From: Anaerolineales bacterium
GTDB taxonomy: Bacteria; Chloroflexota; Anaerolineae; Anaerolineales; Villigracilaceae
NCBI GenBank assembly: GCA_030583885.1
Contig: CP129480.1
Span: 1,240,001-1,304,000 of the forward strand
Direction: 5' to 3'
Length of the DNA: 64,000 bases
In this document: positions 36,070 through 45,512 of the stretch, one piece after another
Position numbering within the stretch: position 1 is the first letter of the stretch
Layout of the letters: each line of letters opens with the position of its first letter
Position numbers and translations under genes: made by a program
Notes under the pieces: generated by a model
Databases searched by the model: none
What the model was told of the DNA's origin: nothing
Seen by the model: the letters and a program-made list of their open reading frames with translations, nothing else

Positions 36070-36969
36070 GTGACCATCACCTACCGCGAAGCCACCATCG
36101 AAGACTCATTTCCGGTCTTCAAAGTCTTTCTCAAATCCATCATGGACTACAGCGAGCGCATGAACGTGCAAGCCATCACGGGCGGGAACGACCCCGCCAA
36201 ACTCGCGTCCATTTGGGAGAGACGCAAGCCGTTGTTCGAGTTCCTCGCCAGGGACGCGTCCCAGTTCTGGGTGGCGGAACGGGACGGCGAAGTCCTCGGC
36301 TATGCCCGCACGATCGAGCACGACGGGCTTCAGGAGTTGACCGAGTTCTTCGTCTCACCGAACCAGCAGTCGGCGGGAGTCGGAAGCGGATTGTTATCCC
36401 GCGCCTTTGCAAATAACGGCGCAAGGTATCGCACCATCATCGCCACGCTGGACGAACGCGCGCTGCATCGCTATATGACGATGGGCGTGTACGGACGTTT
36501 CATACTCAAGTATTTTTCCCGCCAAGCCGAAACAGTGACCATGGACACCGACCTGCGCGCCGAGCCGCTGGATTTGACCCTGCATCTCGAAGCGCTGAAC
36601 CGCATCGATAGGGAGATCATCGGTCACGCGCGCGGAAGCATCCACGAGTGGCTGGCGGGCGCGCGCGATGGATTCGTGTACACGCGGGATGGGGACGTGG
36701 CGGGATACGGCTACCTCGGCGATGGGAACGGACCGTTCGCCGTGCTGGACGATGACGATTTCCCCGCTGCCCTGGCGCACGCCGAAAGCCTGATGGCGGA
36801 GAAGGGCGCAGAGTTCGGCGTTTCCGTCCCGCTGGTCAATAAGAAGGCGGTTGACCATCTCGTCGCGCGGAAATACAAGATCGACTCGTTCTCCGCGATC
36901 CTGATGAGCAACGTCCCGTTCGGGAAGTTCGAGAATTATTTGAACTTTGCGCCGGAGTTCTTTTTATAA
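36070..36969 (+). CDS. GNAT-family N-acetyltransferase, two-domain
   Basis: A 299-residue protein starting at GTG with AAAAGGA upstream. The first GNAT domain (about 1-150) has the acetyl-CoA loop QQSAGVGSGLL. The second half (about 155-299; RIDREIIGHARGSIHEWLAGARDGFVYTRDGDVAGYGYLG) is GNAT-like but lacks a clear Q/RxxGxG/A loop, so it may only help in substrate binding. Acceptor unknown. Confidence 0.88.
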   Translation: MTITYREATIEDSFPVFKVFLKSIMDYSERMNVQAITGGNDPAKLASIWERRKPLFEFLARDASQFWVAERDGEVLGYARTIEHDGLQELTEFFVSPNQQSAGVGSGLLSRAFANNGARYRTIIATLDERALHRYMTMGVYGRFILKYFSRQAETVTMDTDLRAEPLDLTLHLEALNRIDREIIGHARGSIHEWLAGARDGFVYTRDGDVAGYGYLGDGNGPFAVLDDDDFPAALAHAESLMAEKGAEFGVSVPLVNKKAVDHLVARKYKIDSFSAILMSNVPFGKFENYLNFAPEFFL

Positions 36970-36983
36970 ACTCTTTCAACTTG

Positions 36984-37025
36984 CGTAAAAAAAGAAGGCG
37001 GCAATTTGCCGCCTTCTTTTTTTAC
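36984..37025. terminator. bidirectional terminator
   Basis: AAAAGAAGGCGGCAA / TTGCCGCCTTCTTTT flanked by A-run and T-run between convergent genes (GNAT and DUF5131). Confidence 0.9.
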
Positions 37026-37747
37026 GCTCTTGCCAAGCTCATCTTCTTTGGCATTTGATCCCACGTTTTGCCATCCAACAGTCTGCCCGCTTTCTTCTTT
37101 TGAACGCCGCCCCATTGCTTGAAGAAAAATGGGACTTTTGCTCTTACACATTGATTCTTTATATCCACCACCCATTCCCTTTCGAGCGGACGCGCCCCAG
37201 GACCCGATTCGCCGCCGACAATGACCCAGTTGATTCCCTTCAAATTCATTTTTGGAATGGGACCCAAAAGCGGCTCGACCGATAAAAACTTGATTTTCGC
37301 GCCCGTTTTTCGCAGATGGTCAATTCGGAATGTGTAATCGGCGTTTTCAACGCTGACACCCATCCAGATATTTTCCGTCCACTCCAGTTGCGGACTGAGT
37401 TCCAGCAACCGCTCGGAACGTTTGGTTAAGACCTGAAATTGATGCCAGTGTGCGCGTTTCATCACATCGAACACGCTCTGGACGAATTCCAGCGGCACAT
37501 CCTTGTGGAACAAGTCGCTCATGGAATTGACAAAGATAACCTGCGGAGTTTTCCATTCCAAAGGCTTTTCGAGCGCCTGCGGATGCATGGTTAATTTGAA
37601 GCCGTTTGCATAATTCGGCTGCCCCATGGCGTGCAGACGTTTTGCCATGCGTTCTGCATAACAATGCTTGCAACCAGGGCTGATCTTCGTACAGCCCGTG
37701 AGCGGATTCCACGTCGATTCGGTCCACTCGATTTTAGATTGAGCCAT
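37022..37747 (-). CDS. DUF5131 (phage Gp37/Gp68-like) three-Cys-motif protein
   Basis: A 241-residue protein of the Gp37/Gp68 (DUF5131) family. The N-terminal three-cysteine cluster [22 protein letters not shown] resembles a radical SAM iron-sulfur site; [17 protein letters not shown] and [14 protein letters not shown] are family landmarks. Start 37747 follows GAGGAG. Reaction unknown. The gene upstream encodes TcmP, the named partner of this family, 61 bases away on the same strand. The string sits between unrelated housekeeping genes, and the gene is somewhat poorer in GC than its neighbours. Confidence 0.93.
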   Translation of the reverse strand: MAQSKIEWTESTWNPLTGCTKISPGCKHCYAERMAKRLHAMGQPNYANGFKLTMHPQALEKPLEWKTPQVIFVNSMSDLFHKDVPLEFVQSVFDVMKRAHWHQFQVLTKRSERLLELSPQLEWTENIWMGVSVENADYTFRIDHLRKTGAKIKFLSVEPLLGPIPKMNLKGINWVIVGGESGPGARPLEREWVVDIKNQCVRAKVPFFFKQWGGVQKKKAGRLLDGKTWDQMPKKMSLARA

Positions 37748-37808
37748 TTTCTCCTCCGAGAAATAAAGACAATTCGATTTTATCACCAAAATAGAACTTT
37801 TGTTTTAT

Positions 37809-38690
37809 TTATTTTTCGTCGTCCATATTGGGAAACTTGAACTGAAGCATATCTTGCCTTTGCTTTGTACTGAGTTCTAGTTTTGGAAAAAACTTTTGCG
37901 CATCGACAGAGTCGAGCCGCAAGAAATCTATTTTTCTGTAGTCTTTGAAAATATCTGAATTGCTACCAAGCAAGAAGGTCCACTGAAACTTGTCACCCTT
38001 AATAGGTTTCTTTATTAACCAGTATTCTTTTCCGATTTCTCTCATGTAATCTGAAAGATATTTCTTTGTATATCCAAATTCTCGCTTAACATTCGTAGCT
38101 GAAATATATAATAACAGCTCCATTTTTGGCCTTGCTTTTGTTATGAACTTAAGAGCATCTAAGTCTGGTTTGTTTCCAGAAGGATCGATAAAAAATAAAC
38201 CAAACTCTTTTTCATTACGTGAAGAGAACAATTCAGGAATAGCTTGTTCATAATTTTTATTGTGCAAAAAGACCTTGCGATTGACGTCTGTCCACTTATT
38301 TAGGTCAAAATGAATGTTTACAGCATTCTGTAACTCTTGAAAGTTATCAAAATTGGTCTCTATAAAATCAGCATGATAAGGAATTTGCGCCTTTTCCGAT
38401 TCTGCCACTGTTAGAAAAACCAATGGGCTACCTAACAACTTCCCTTCGTACACTAGACTTTTCCCAGACCATTCTAATGTATGAATTTTGTTCACCTTTG
38501 AAACTGTATCAGAATATGGCACATGCCCCTTTCCAGAAGTCAAATCAACATATCGATATTTTTGCCTAAATGATGGGTATTTCTTTATGACAGCTTGAGT
38601 AATCATAAAGTGCATGTCAAAAATACTTGATAAAACCTCTATTTTTGGTACTGTCGAATCACTATGACCAACATCATCAACTTTTGGCAT
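37809..38690 (-). CDS. tcmP: three-Cys-motif partner protein TcmP
   Basis: A 293-residue protein of the TcmP family, known for standing next to DUF5131 genes. [31 protein letters not shown] (methyltransferase-like glycine loop), [25 protein letters not shown], and [21 protein letters not shown] (a DPxG strand end) suggest a Rossmann/methyltransferase-like core. The coding sequence is clearly AT-rich compared with the rest of the window, which points to horizontal transfer. AAAGGAGGAAAAT precedes the ATG. Function not established. Confidence 0.88.
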   Translation of the reverse strand: MPKVDDVGHSDSTVPKIEVLSSIFDMHFMITQAVIKKYPSFRQKYRYVDLTSGKGHVPYSDTVSKVNKIHTLEWSGKSLVYEGKLLGSPLVFLTVAESEKAQIPYHADFIETNFDNFQELQNAVNIHFDLNKWTDVNRKVFLHNKNYEQAIPELFSSRNEKEFGLFFIDPSGNKPDLDALKFITKARPKMELLLYISATNVKREFGYTKKYLSDYMREIGKEYWLIKKPIKGDKFQWTFLLGSNSDIFKDYRKIDFLRLDSVDAQKFFPKLELSTKQRQDMLQFKFPNMDDEK

Positions 38691-38789
38691 ATTTTCCTCC
38701 TTTGGGAAATTCGTATCAGCGGTTTTCTAATTTTGCACAATTTTTCTACCCCATCAACCTCGCCGCGCGTCTCCCGACTCTCCAGCGCG

Positions 38790-40262
38790 TTAATACTTGA
38801 TATTGTCCGGCACGGTCATTTCAGCGTTCCTGCATGAATCCGCTTGGCAGGCTTTCAACTCCTCCAGCCACGAATGCAGGATCGCAAGCGTTTCCGCATC
38901 GAGATCGTTGGCACTATTCTCCAGTTGGTGCGGATCGGCGATAAGGTCGTAAAATTCGATCTCGCCATTTTCATATTCCAAATAGATGAAATTTTCAGCC
39001 CGGATCCCCCGATAGGCGACCACCGGGGATTCCCTGTCCAGGTCACCGGTTTCGATCAGCAGAGCGCTGCGCCATTGCAGGTCATCGGCTGGCTGGCCGT
39101 TCAAAAAGTGGACAAAGGAACGCCCGTCCACGAAGTCAGCGGACTGTGCGCCGGCCAGTTCGGCGATCGTCGGCGCGATATCAATGTTCGCGGTCATCTG
39201 TGTGATGGTGGTATTCGAAGGGATGCCCGGTCCGCGGACCAGAAACGGGACGAGAATATCCTCCTCGTAGGGCAGCATCTTTCCGGATGGCAGGCTGTGC
39301 TCGCCCATGTGATATCCATTGTCTGAAGTAAAGAAAATATACGTATTGTCCAATTGCCCGTTGTCATCCAGTAGTTGAACCAGCTCCGCCACCATTTCAT
39401 CCACTGCCAGCATGGTTTGCACCCGTTTGATAAAAAACTCGTCCGCCTCCTTGACCTCAAACAACCCGCCCGTTCGTCTTATATCCTGGATGATCTGCGG
39501 TTTGTCGGAAATGTCCTCTTCATGGAATGATGCGCTTTGAGGGTATTTCAGGTCAAGGTAAAGGTTCGCGTGGCGGGCCGCCGGGGTGCTCGGTCCGTGC
39601 GGCGCATAGGGGGCAATGAATAGAAAAAACGGCGCGTGCGCCTCTACGCTTTTGTTGATGAACTCGACGGCTCTGTTCTTTAGTACATCCGTACTGTAAT
39701 CATCCTCATCCTCGTTATAATCGACCAGTTTTCCATTCTCGCTCAAGATGTAACTTGTGTAAAAATCAGCGGCTTTCCTTTCACTGGTCACAAAGGCATG
39801 CCAGTCGGTCCAGCCGGGCGGGACGTAGGTCCGCTTGACCCCGGCAGGGTACAGGTTCATGAATTTCCCCATGAACGATGTGCGGTATCCCGCACTTTTC
39901 AGCCAGGTTGCGATGGTGCTTTTATTGTTTCCGTTTTCATGGAACTGTTCGAACCCGGGGGAATTCTCAAGCACACCCGTGTTGTGGGGATACTGTCCGC
40001 GGAACGTGGACGCGCGTGAAGGACAGCATGCAGATGATGTCACAAAATAATTTGTAAAGGCGGCCCCTTCCTGTGCGATCAAGCGGTTCGTTTGTTCCAT
40101 ATACGGCAGCAGGGGATAATCCATGTCATCGGTCAGGATGAAAATGATATTGGGCGGCGGGTTATCCGGGTCGATCTGCTGCCCACTGCAGGAAAATCCA
40201 CCCAAGACAATGAGAAGTGGAATAATAACGACACCGAGAAACCGCATAGTATTATTTTTCAT
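38790..40262 (-). CDS. sulfatase (arylsulfatase type), lipoprotein
   Basis: A 490-residue alkaline-phosphatase-superfamily sulfatase. The N-terminus is a signal with possible lipobox GGFSC. The formylglycine motif is C79-C-P-S-R in SSACCPSRASTFRGQ; metal residues are DDMD near 45 and SDNGYHMGEH. It would release sulfate from sulfated glycans or similar substrates outside the membrane. The maturase (formylglycine-generating enzyme) is not in the window. It is last in a three-gene minus-strand operon after the FAD oxidase (3-base gap) and the flippase-like gene. Confidence 0.94.
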   Translation of the reverse strand: MKNNTMRFLGVVIIPLLIVLGGFSCSGQQIDPDNPPPNIIFILTDDMDYPLLPYMEQTNRLIAQEGAAFTNYFVTSSACCPSRASTFRGQYPHNTGVLENSPGFEQFHENGNNKSTIATWLKSAGYRTSFMGKFMNLYPAGVKRTYVPPGWTDWHAFVTSERKAADFYTSYILSENGKLVDYNEDEDDYSTDVLKNRAVEFINKSVEAHAPFFLFIAPYAPHGPSTPAARHANLYLDLKYPQSASFHEEDISDKPQIIQDIRRTGGLFEVKEADEFFIKRVQTMLAVDEMVAELVQLLDDNGQLDNTYIFFTSDNGYHMGEHSLPSGKMLPYEEDILVPFLVRGPGIPSNTTITQMTANIDIAPTIAELAGAQSADFVDGRSFVHFLNGQPADDLQWRSALLIETGDLDRESPVVAYRGIRAENFIYLEYENGEIEFYDLIADPHQLENSANDLDAETLAILHSWLEELKACQADSCRNAEMTVPDNIKY

Positions 40263-40265
40263 AAT

Positions 40266-41543
40266 TCATCCTTGTATTAATCGTGCCGCACGTCTCCCGA
40301 TCTCCACCGCGAAATTCGTCCCGCGGTCCCACGGGTAGACCTGGCTCATCGAAGCGAAGTACAACCCCTCGATCGGCGTCTGGATGGCGGGGATGTTCTT
40401 CGAATGTCCCACCAGCGGCACGGGCTGGGCGTAATTGGTCCTATGCACCCACACCTTTTTTATCCACTCGCGCTTGAACTCGGGGTTGAACTTTTGAAAG
40501 GCGGGGATGAAGCGTTCGAGCAGTTCCTCGTCGCTCATCGAAAAATACTCGTGCCCCAATTCCAGATAATCGCCCGCGTACACGATATGGTCGCCGCCGA
40601 AATGTTCGCTCGACACAAAATTCGTATGCTCCACCAGCGCCAAAAACGGGTAGCCCTGCTCCTTCGGCACGTTGAACCAGTAATACTTCTCCTTCGAAAG
40701 TTGATGCTTGAGCGAAAGCGTCATCACCACCGCACCCATCGACTTCAACTCGAGCAGTCCCTTCAAATAGGATTCGGGCAGACTCGGACATAACTTCGCC
40801 AGCAGATTCGGCGACGTGGTGACCAGAACCTTGTCGAAGGATTCTCCGTCCACACTCAGACTTCGGGACGCCTGATCCTGCTTAATGGACTTGATCCCCG
40901 CCCCCAGCCGAATCTCGGCACCCTGCCCGCGCAGTTTCTCCGCGAACAGATCCGCGAACTTTTGGAAGCCGCCCTCGAACGTACCGAGACGCGTCGTCCG
41001 CGCGTGCATCCGCGCCCACAACCACGCCATGTTGACGTCCTTATAATACGAAGCGAACTTCCCGATCAACAGCGGCTGCCACATCTGCTCGTAGACCTGC
41101 CTGCCCGCATATTTCATCATCCACTCGTGGGCGGTGACCTTTTCCAGTGCGCGCCAGTTCTTCGTCAGGCGCAGAAACAACCCGACGAATCCAAACCTGA
41201 TCTTGTTCAGACCAAATCCAAGTCCGGGAAAGAGAAGCGCGTGCAATATCGAATCGAACGGATGCCACCTCCCTTTGTACAGCATCACCGTGTACGGGCG
41301 CGGAAAGATGACCTTGTCCTCCAAGCCCAACTCGCGGATCAACCCAAGCATTTCGCTGTCCGACTGGAACCAGTGATGATAGAACTTCTCCACCGACCAG
41401 TCCCAATGCGGTTCTTTGAATCCGCTCGCCAGCCCGCCCGCATAATTCGCGGACTCGAAAATGGTCACGTCATGTCCCGCCTTTTTCAAATCCCACGCGG
41501 CTGCCATGCCGCCATATCCTGCTCCAATGATTGCGATTTTCAT
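40266..41543 (-). CDS. FAD-dependent amine-oxidase-like (protoporphyrinogen oxidase/UDP-galactopyranose mutase-like) protein
   Basis: A 425-residue flavoprotein. N-terminal IAIIGAGYGGMAAAWDLKKAGHDVTIFE binds FAD; the GGLASGF loop and the C-terminal GLYFASMSQVYPWDRGTNFAVEIGRRAA are typical of the NAD(P)/FAD-dependent amine oxidase superfamily members found in polysaccharide clusters. AAGGAAGATGAA precedes the ATG. The neighbours (flippase-like, sulfatase) suggest a glycan or lipid pathway rather than haem synthesis. Confidence 0.88.
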   Translation of the reverse strand: MKIAIIGAGYGGMAAAWDLKKAGHDVTIFESANYAGGLASGFKEPHWDWSVEKFYHHWFQSDSEMLGLIRELGLEDKVIFPRPYTVMLYKGRWHPFDSILHALLFPGLGFGLNKIRFGFVGLFLRLTKNWRALEKVTAHEWMMKYAGRQVYEQMWQPLLIGKFASYYKDVNMAWLWARMHARTTRLGTFEGGFQKFADLFAEKLRGQGAEIRLGAGIKSIKQDQASRSLSVDGESFDKVLVTTSPNLLAKLCPSLPESYLKGLLELKSMGAVVMTLSLKHQLSKEKYYWFNVPKEQGYPFLALVEHTNFVSSEHFGGDHIVYAGDYLELGHEYFSMSDEELLERFIPAFQKFNPEFKREWIKKVWVHRTNYAQPVPLVGHSKNIPAIQTPIEGLYFASMSQVYPWDRGTNFAVEIGRRAARLIQG

Positions 41544-41553
41544 TTCATCTTCC

Positions 41554-41586
41554 TTGTAGGGGCACAGCGTCGCTGTGCCCCTACAA
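41554..41586. repeat. perfect palindrome, GTAGGGGC type
   Basis: Arms TTGTAGGGGCACAGCG and CGCTGTGCCCCTACAA (16 bases each) around a single central base, between flippase-like and FAD-oxidase genes. The GTAGGGGC end recurs at 63052-63111, suggesting a dispersed miniature palindrome family. Confidence 0.8.
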
Positions 41587-41590
41587 CCAT

Positions 41591-42595
41591 TTATTTCTCC
41601 ATTTCCGTTCTGAGTGTATCACTCCACTTGATGCCCTCGCGCGCCAGATAATACCCTCCCAAACCGGTGACCGGCAGCCAGAGCGCCACGTGCAACACCA
41701 CTGCATAGGCAAGCGCAACATCCGGTTGGACCAGATAGGCAACCAGAACCGCTTTTGTCACGGCTTCCCATGTGCCGATGTAGCCCGGCGCGGATGGGAT
41801 GGTGGTGGCGAGGTTGACGATGCCGTTCAGAAGCATTAATGCGAAAAACGATACCTCGAAATCAAAGGCATGCATCACGAACCAGTATTTGACCGTCTCC
41901 AACAGCCAGATGATGACCGATGTGAAAAAGACCATCAACACGTTGAAGGGGGAGCGCAGCGAGGCGAGTCCGTCCAGAAATTTGTGCATGATGCCCGTTA
42001 TCTTTTCATGCAGGCGTTTTGGAGTAAGCCGCTCGATCATCCCCAAGCCGAATTTTGCAGTCACTTGCGGGAACATCGCCGCCAGCAAAAAGACAGCCAG
42101 CGCGCCGATGAAAATCCCTGTGCCGTAGAGCGCCACTTCCTGGATGTTGCCCACGAAGCCGGATGCGCCCGTGAGTTTTGCCAGCTCGGTCAGGTTGACG
42201 AAGATGAACGCCAGCATGACCACGCCATCGAAGATGCGTTCGACGATGATGGTTGCCAGCGAAGCGGACACGGGCACGCCCTCCCTGCGCTTCAGGATGA
42301 CGGCCCGCAGCACCTCCCCCGCGCGGGCGGGATAAATATTGTTGCCCATGTAGCCGATGACAGTGACAGGAAACATGGTCTTCGTGGGGATTTTCTTGAT
42401 CGGTCCCAGCAGGTAATGCCAGCGCCACGCCCGGATCCACACGCCGATGAAATACACAAAAATACCTGGCAGGAGCCAGATATAATCTGCCTGACGAACC
42501 GCCTTCCAGAAATCTTCAAGATGAAGCCCGCGCAGGGCGACCCACAGGAAAACGATGCTGATGAACACCCCAAGCCATAAATGCCATTTTTTCAT
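41591..42595 (-). CDS. lysylphosphatidylglycerol-synthase TM-region / flippase-like protein (UPF0104)
   Basis: A 334-residue protein with about eight membrane segments of the LPG_synthase_TM (AglD/MprF flippase-like) family: WLGVFISIVFLWVALRG, RAWRWHYLLGPIKKIPTKTMFPVTVIGYMGNNIYPARAGEVLRA and PGYIGTWEAVTKAVLVAYLV. It probably helps move lipid-linked sugars or charged lipids. A TAAAAT box eight bases before the ATG suggests leaderless expression; it heads the three-gene operon. Confidence 0.9.
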   Translation of the reverse strand: MKKWHLWLGVFISIVFLWVALRGLHLEDFWKAVRQADYIWLLPGIFVYFIGVWIRAWRWHYLLGPIKKIPTKTMFPVTVIGYMGNNIYPARAGEVLRAVILKRREGVPVSASLATIIVERIFDGVVMLAFIFVNLTELAKLTGASGFVGNIQEVALYGTGIFIGALAVFLLAAMFPQVTAKFGLGMIERLTPKRLHEKITGIMHKFLDGLASLRSPFNVLMVFFTSVIIWLLETVKYWFVMHAFDFEVSFFALMLLNGIVNLATTIPSAPGYIGTWEAVTKAVLVAYLVQPDVALAYAVVLHVALWLPVTGLGGYYLAREGIKWSDTLRTEMEK

Positions 42596-42603
42596 AGGCA
42601 ATG

Positions 42604-42609
42604 ATTTTA
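42604..42609 (-). promoter_or_regulatory. -10 box of the flippase-like gene (leaderless)
   Basis: TAAAAT on the minus strand eight bases before the ATG at 42595; divergent from the YitT promoter 10 bases away. Confidence 0.45.
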
Positions 42610-42619
42610 CACCATCGGC

Positions 42620-42625
42620 TATAAT
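42620..42625 (+). promoter_or_regulatory. -10 box of the YitT gene
   Basis: TATAAT on the plus strand; expected start of transcription near 42632, giving a leader of about 35 bases with the AAAGG site before the ATG at 42667. Confidence 0.5.
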
Positions 42626-42666
42626 TCCGCGTTCGTTTGAACCCATGTCATGGAAAGGTAACAAAA

Positions 42667-43557
42667 ATGAAACAATACTGGAAAGCCAGCCGGGATTTTA
42701 TTCTGATTGCCATCGCGGCGTTGATACAGGCGACCAGCCTGCGGATCTTCTACGTCCCTGCCAACCTGGCGTCGGGAGGCGTGAGCGGCATCGCGCAGTT
42801 GATCAACCACTTTACGGGCTGGCCCATCGGCTTGATGGTCTTGATCGGCAACGTGCCGCTCTTCCTGCTCGGCTGGCGTTTCCTCGGCGGACGCCGTTTT
42901 ATCCTGCGGACTGCGTTCGCGATCCTTGCCTATTCCCTGCTTACGGACCTGATCCTGCGCACGCCCTTGTTCGCCCCCGACGGCGCGGCGACCGCATTGA
43001 TCGACGACTTGAAGGGCGATATTTTCCTTAACTCCTTGTATGGTGCCATTGTCAGCGGCATCGGGTATGGACTGGTCTATCGTGCGCGCGGCACGAGCGG
43101 CGGTTCGGATATCCTGGCGCGCATCCTCAATCACTGGCGCGGCGTATCGATGACGCAGAGTTATCTCATGGTGGATACGCTCGTCATCCTTTCGGCGGGA
43201 TTTATCTTTGGCTGGAAACAGGCCCTGTATGCCATGATCACGCTTTACGTCAGTGGGCTGGTGGCGGAGACGGTTCTCGAAGGCGGGACGACCAGCCGCA
43301 CAGTGATGATCGTGACCAATCAGGCAAGGGAAATCTCAATGCGCGTGTTGGAAGATATGCAGCGCGGCGTGACCTTTCTACAGGGCACAGGCGCCTACAC
43401 CGGCACCCCGCGCCCCGTGCTATATTGCGTGATCTCGCGCTCCGAGGTTGTAACATTGAAAACCATCGTTAATGAGATCGACCCCGAAGCCTTTATGGTC
43501 ATCGGGGTTGCACATGAAGCCCTGGGGGAGGGGTTCATGCCGTTGAAGGGAAGATGA
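42667..43557 (+). CDS. YitT-family membrane protein
   Basis: A 296-residue protein of the YitT family (DUF161 plus C-terminal DUF2179). Five or six TM segments (FILIAIAALIQATSLRIFYVPANLASGGVSGIAQLI is typical) are followed by a soluble end (VMIVTNQAREISMRVLEDMQRGVTFLQGTGAY..). Function not known. Start 42667 is preferred because AAAGGTAAC precedes it; the frame continues 10 codons upstream. Confidence 0.93.
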   Translation: MKQYWKASRDFILIAIAALIQATSLRIFYVPANLASGGVSGIAQLINHFTGWPIGLMVLIGNVPLFLLGWRFLGGRRFILRTAFAILAYSLLTDLILRTPLFAPDGAATALIDDLKGDIFLNSLYGAIVSGIGYGLVYRARGTSGGSDILARILNHWRGVSMTQSYLMVDTLVILSAGFIFGWKQALYAMITLYVSGLVAETVLEGGTTSRTVMIVTNQAREISMRVLEDMQRGVTFLQGTGAYTGTPRPVLYCVISRSEVVTLKTIVNEIDPEAFMVIGVAHEALGEGFMPLKGR

Positions 43558-43632
43558 TTATGCTGGTCGAATAGGTGGCGGGTTTCGACTGCTTGCGTCT
43601 CAACCCGCGCCGCCGTATCGAGACAAATCACA

Positions 43633-44532
43633 TTATTTCTTCCTCCCGTACCCAAGCAGCCTCAACGCATTTGGGTCGTTGCGCCAATCCTTTGATGCCT
43701 TTACGCGCAGTTCCAAAAAGGCCCTGCGCCCGCCCATCGCTTCGATCTCTTTGCGCGCCGCGGAACCAATGGATTTCAACATCTTCCCGCTTTCGCCGAT
43801 CACGATTCCCTTTTGCGATTCACGCTCCACAAAAACCGTCGCGGCGATGTACACCATGCCGTTCTCACGCTCCTTGAACTCGTCGATGCGGACTGCCATG
43901 CCATGCGGCACTTCATCGCGCAACTGGATGAGACAGGCTTCGCGGATCAAATCCCCTGCGATCTCGCGTTCATATAGATCGGTGATCTGCTCCCCGGGAT
44001 AATCCGCCTCTCTCTCAGGGACGGCTTGAATCAACGTTTCGAGCAGTTCGCCAATTCCCAGGCGTTTTGCCGCGGAGATCTTCAGTACGATTGCATCTCC
44101 AGCCAGTTGGGCATATGCCTCCACCCGCGCGGATTCGTCGTCGGGTTTGAGCATGTCCATTTTGTTCAGAACCAGCATGAGCGGGGTCCGACGCGAAACG
44201 CCTTTGAGCAGGGAGGAGATGTTCGTGTCCTCCTCGGTGGGCTGAGTCGAAGCGTCCACCAGCCAGAGGATCAGATCCACGCCGTCCAGGGCCTCCTGCG
44301 CCTCCTGATTCAGAAATTCGCCGAGTTTGTGTTTGGCGTTGTGCAGGCCGGGCGTATCCACAAAAATGAGCTGTGCGTTTTCGAGTGTGAGAATGCCCAG
44401 CTGTTTTTTGCGCGTGGTCTGTGGACGGGGAGAGACCGCCGCGATCTTTTGACCCAGCAATGCATTCAATAAAGTGGACTTGCCGACGTTGGGGCGTCCG
44501 ATGATGGCGATGAAGCCTGAACGATGGGTCAT
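43633..44532 (-). CDS. era: GTPase Era
   Basis: A 299-residue Era: GTPase domain with G1 GRPNVGKSTLL, G3 DTPGLH and G4 NKMD, then a C-terminal KH domain (RDEVPHGMAVRIDEF...GKMLKSIGSAARKEIE) that binds the 3' end of 16S rRNA in 30S maturation. The long open frame extends upstream but the ATG at 44532 fits homology and overlaps the stop of the EamA transporter gene by four bases (ATGA). Confidence 0.97.
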   Translation of the reverse strand: MTHRSGFIAIIGRPNVGKSTLLNALLGQKIAAVSPRPQTTRKKQLGILTLENAQLIFVDTPGLHNAKHKLGEFLNQEAQEALDGVDLILWLVDASTQPTEEDTNISSLLKGVSRRTPLMLVLNKMDMLKPDDESARVEAYAQLAGDAIVLKISAAKRLGIGELLETLIQAVPEREADYPGEQITDLYEREIAGDLIREACLIQLRDEVPHGMAVRIDEFKERENGMVYIAATVFVERESQKGIVIGESGKMLKSIGSAARKEIEAMGGRRAFLELRVKASKDWRNDPNALRLLGYGRKK

Positions 44533-45407
44533 GCGGTTTTCTTCTTGTAGTTGACGACGGCAAGGCTGGCAATGATGAGGACTGTCCCTGCAATCAGTTG
44601 CCAGGATAATTGTTCCTTGAGGAAGAGCACGCCGAGGATGACACCGCCGACCGGGAACAGATAGGTAACCAATGTTGTGCGGGTGGGACCGATCTCGTGG
44701 ATCAAATAGTAAAGCATGATCATCGCCAGCCCGGAACCGAAAATGCCCAGCCAAAGTATGGCGATCCATGTGATGGGCAGCGCTGGGATTTCAAACGGAC
44801 GTTCGGCGATGGGTCCGACGACCCACATCAGGATTGTGGATGTCATCAGCAGGCCGACGCCGCGCATGGTATTGTTTATGTTCTGGGTGTACTTTCGTAT
44901 GGCGACGGCGCTGCCTGCATAAAAGAGCGATGCAAGGATGACGGCGGATTGCCCAACGACCGAGACATGTTCGCTGGCCAGCAGGTCTTTGCTCATCAAG
45001 ACCATCACACCTGTAAAACCGATAAGCAAACCAAGCGTTTTTTGGAATGTGATTTTGTCATCCTGAATCCAGAAGTGTGCCATGAGCAGGGTGAACAACG
45101 GGACGGTGGCGTTGAGGATGGATGCGACAGCCGAGTCGATGGTCTGCTCGCCCCACGAGATGAGGAAGATGGGAATGGCAAGGCTGGCAGGACCAAGGAT
45201 GGCGAAGATGCCCCAGGTTTTCAGGTCACGGGGGATGGACAGGCGTTGATGGACTGAGATGGCGATCGCGGTCAGCACGCCGAATAGCATGCGAAAGGCG
45301 GTCAGCGCCATCGGTCCGATCTCCTGCACGCCGATCTTGATCCACAGGAAGGATGAACTCCAGATGATTCCTAAAGTAATGAAGACGACCCAGTGTTTTG
45401 GTTTCAT
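44529..45407 (-). CDS. EamA/DMT-family transporter
   Basis: A 292-residue protein with ten predicted membrane segments and two EamA repeats (WVVFITLGIIWSSSFLWIKIGVQEIGPMALTAFRMLF; second repeat starting SAVILASLFYAGSAVAIRKY). Likely exports a metabolite or amino acid. GGAGAAC precedes the ATG at 45407. It is coupled to era by stop/start overlap. Confidence 0.93.
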   Translation of the reverse strand: MKPKHWVVFITLGIIWSSSFLWIKIGVQEIGPMALTAFRMLFGVLTAIAISVHQRLSIPRDLKTWGIFAILGPASLAIPIFLISWGEQTIDSAVASILNATVPLFTLLMAHFWIQDDKITFQKTLGLLIGFTGVMVLMSKDLLASEHVSVVGQSAVILASLFYAGSAVAIRKYTQNINNTMRGVGLLMTSTILMWVVGPIAERPFEIPALPITWIAILWLGIFGSGLAMIMLYYLIHEIGPTRTTLVTYLFPVGGVILGVLFLKEQLSWQLIAGTVLIIASLAVVNYKKKTA

Positions 45408-45419
45408 GTTCTCCTTTTT

Positions 45420-45512
45420 AAAACCACAAAGGGTCACACGTGTGCTTGCGCACAGTGCAAGCACACGTACACGAAGGAAAACCCTCGTGACCCTTCGTGA
45501 TGCTTGGTGGTC
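45420..45512. repeat. intergenic palindromic repeat
   Basis: Inner perfect hairpin ACGTGTGCTTGC / GCAAGCACACGT (45437-45448, 45456-45467), bordered by partly inverted outer parts ACCACAAAGGGTCAC and GTGACCCTTCGTG...TTGGTGGT. It fills the gap between EamA and Elp3 genes. Confidence 0.7.

Noticed and set aside
37022-37747. Prophage remnant suggested by the phage Gp37/Gp68 name
   Set aside because: No integrase, portal, capsid, tail or att-like repeats nearby; DUF5131 genes are often chromosomal with tcmP.
40266-41543. Protoporphyrinogen oxidase of haem synthesis
   Set aside because: Only superfamily-level similarity and no haem genes nearby; neighbours point to glycan or lipid work.
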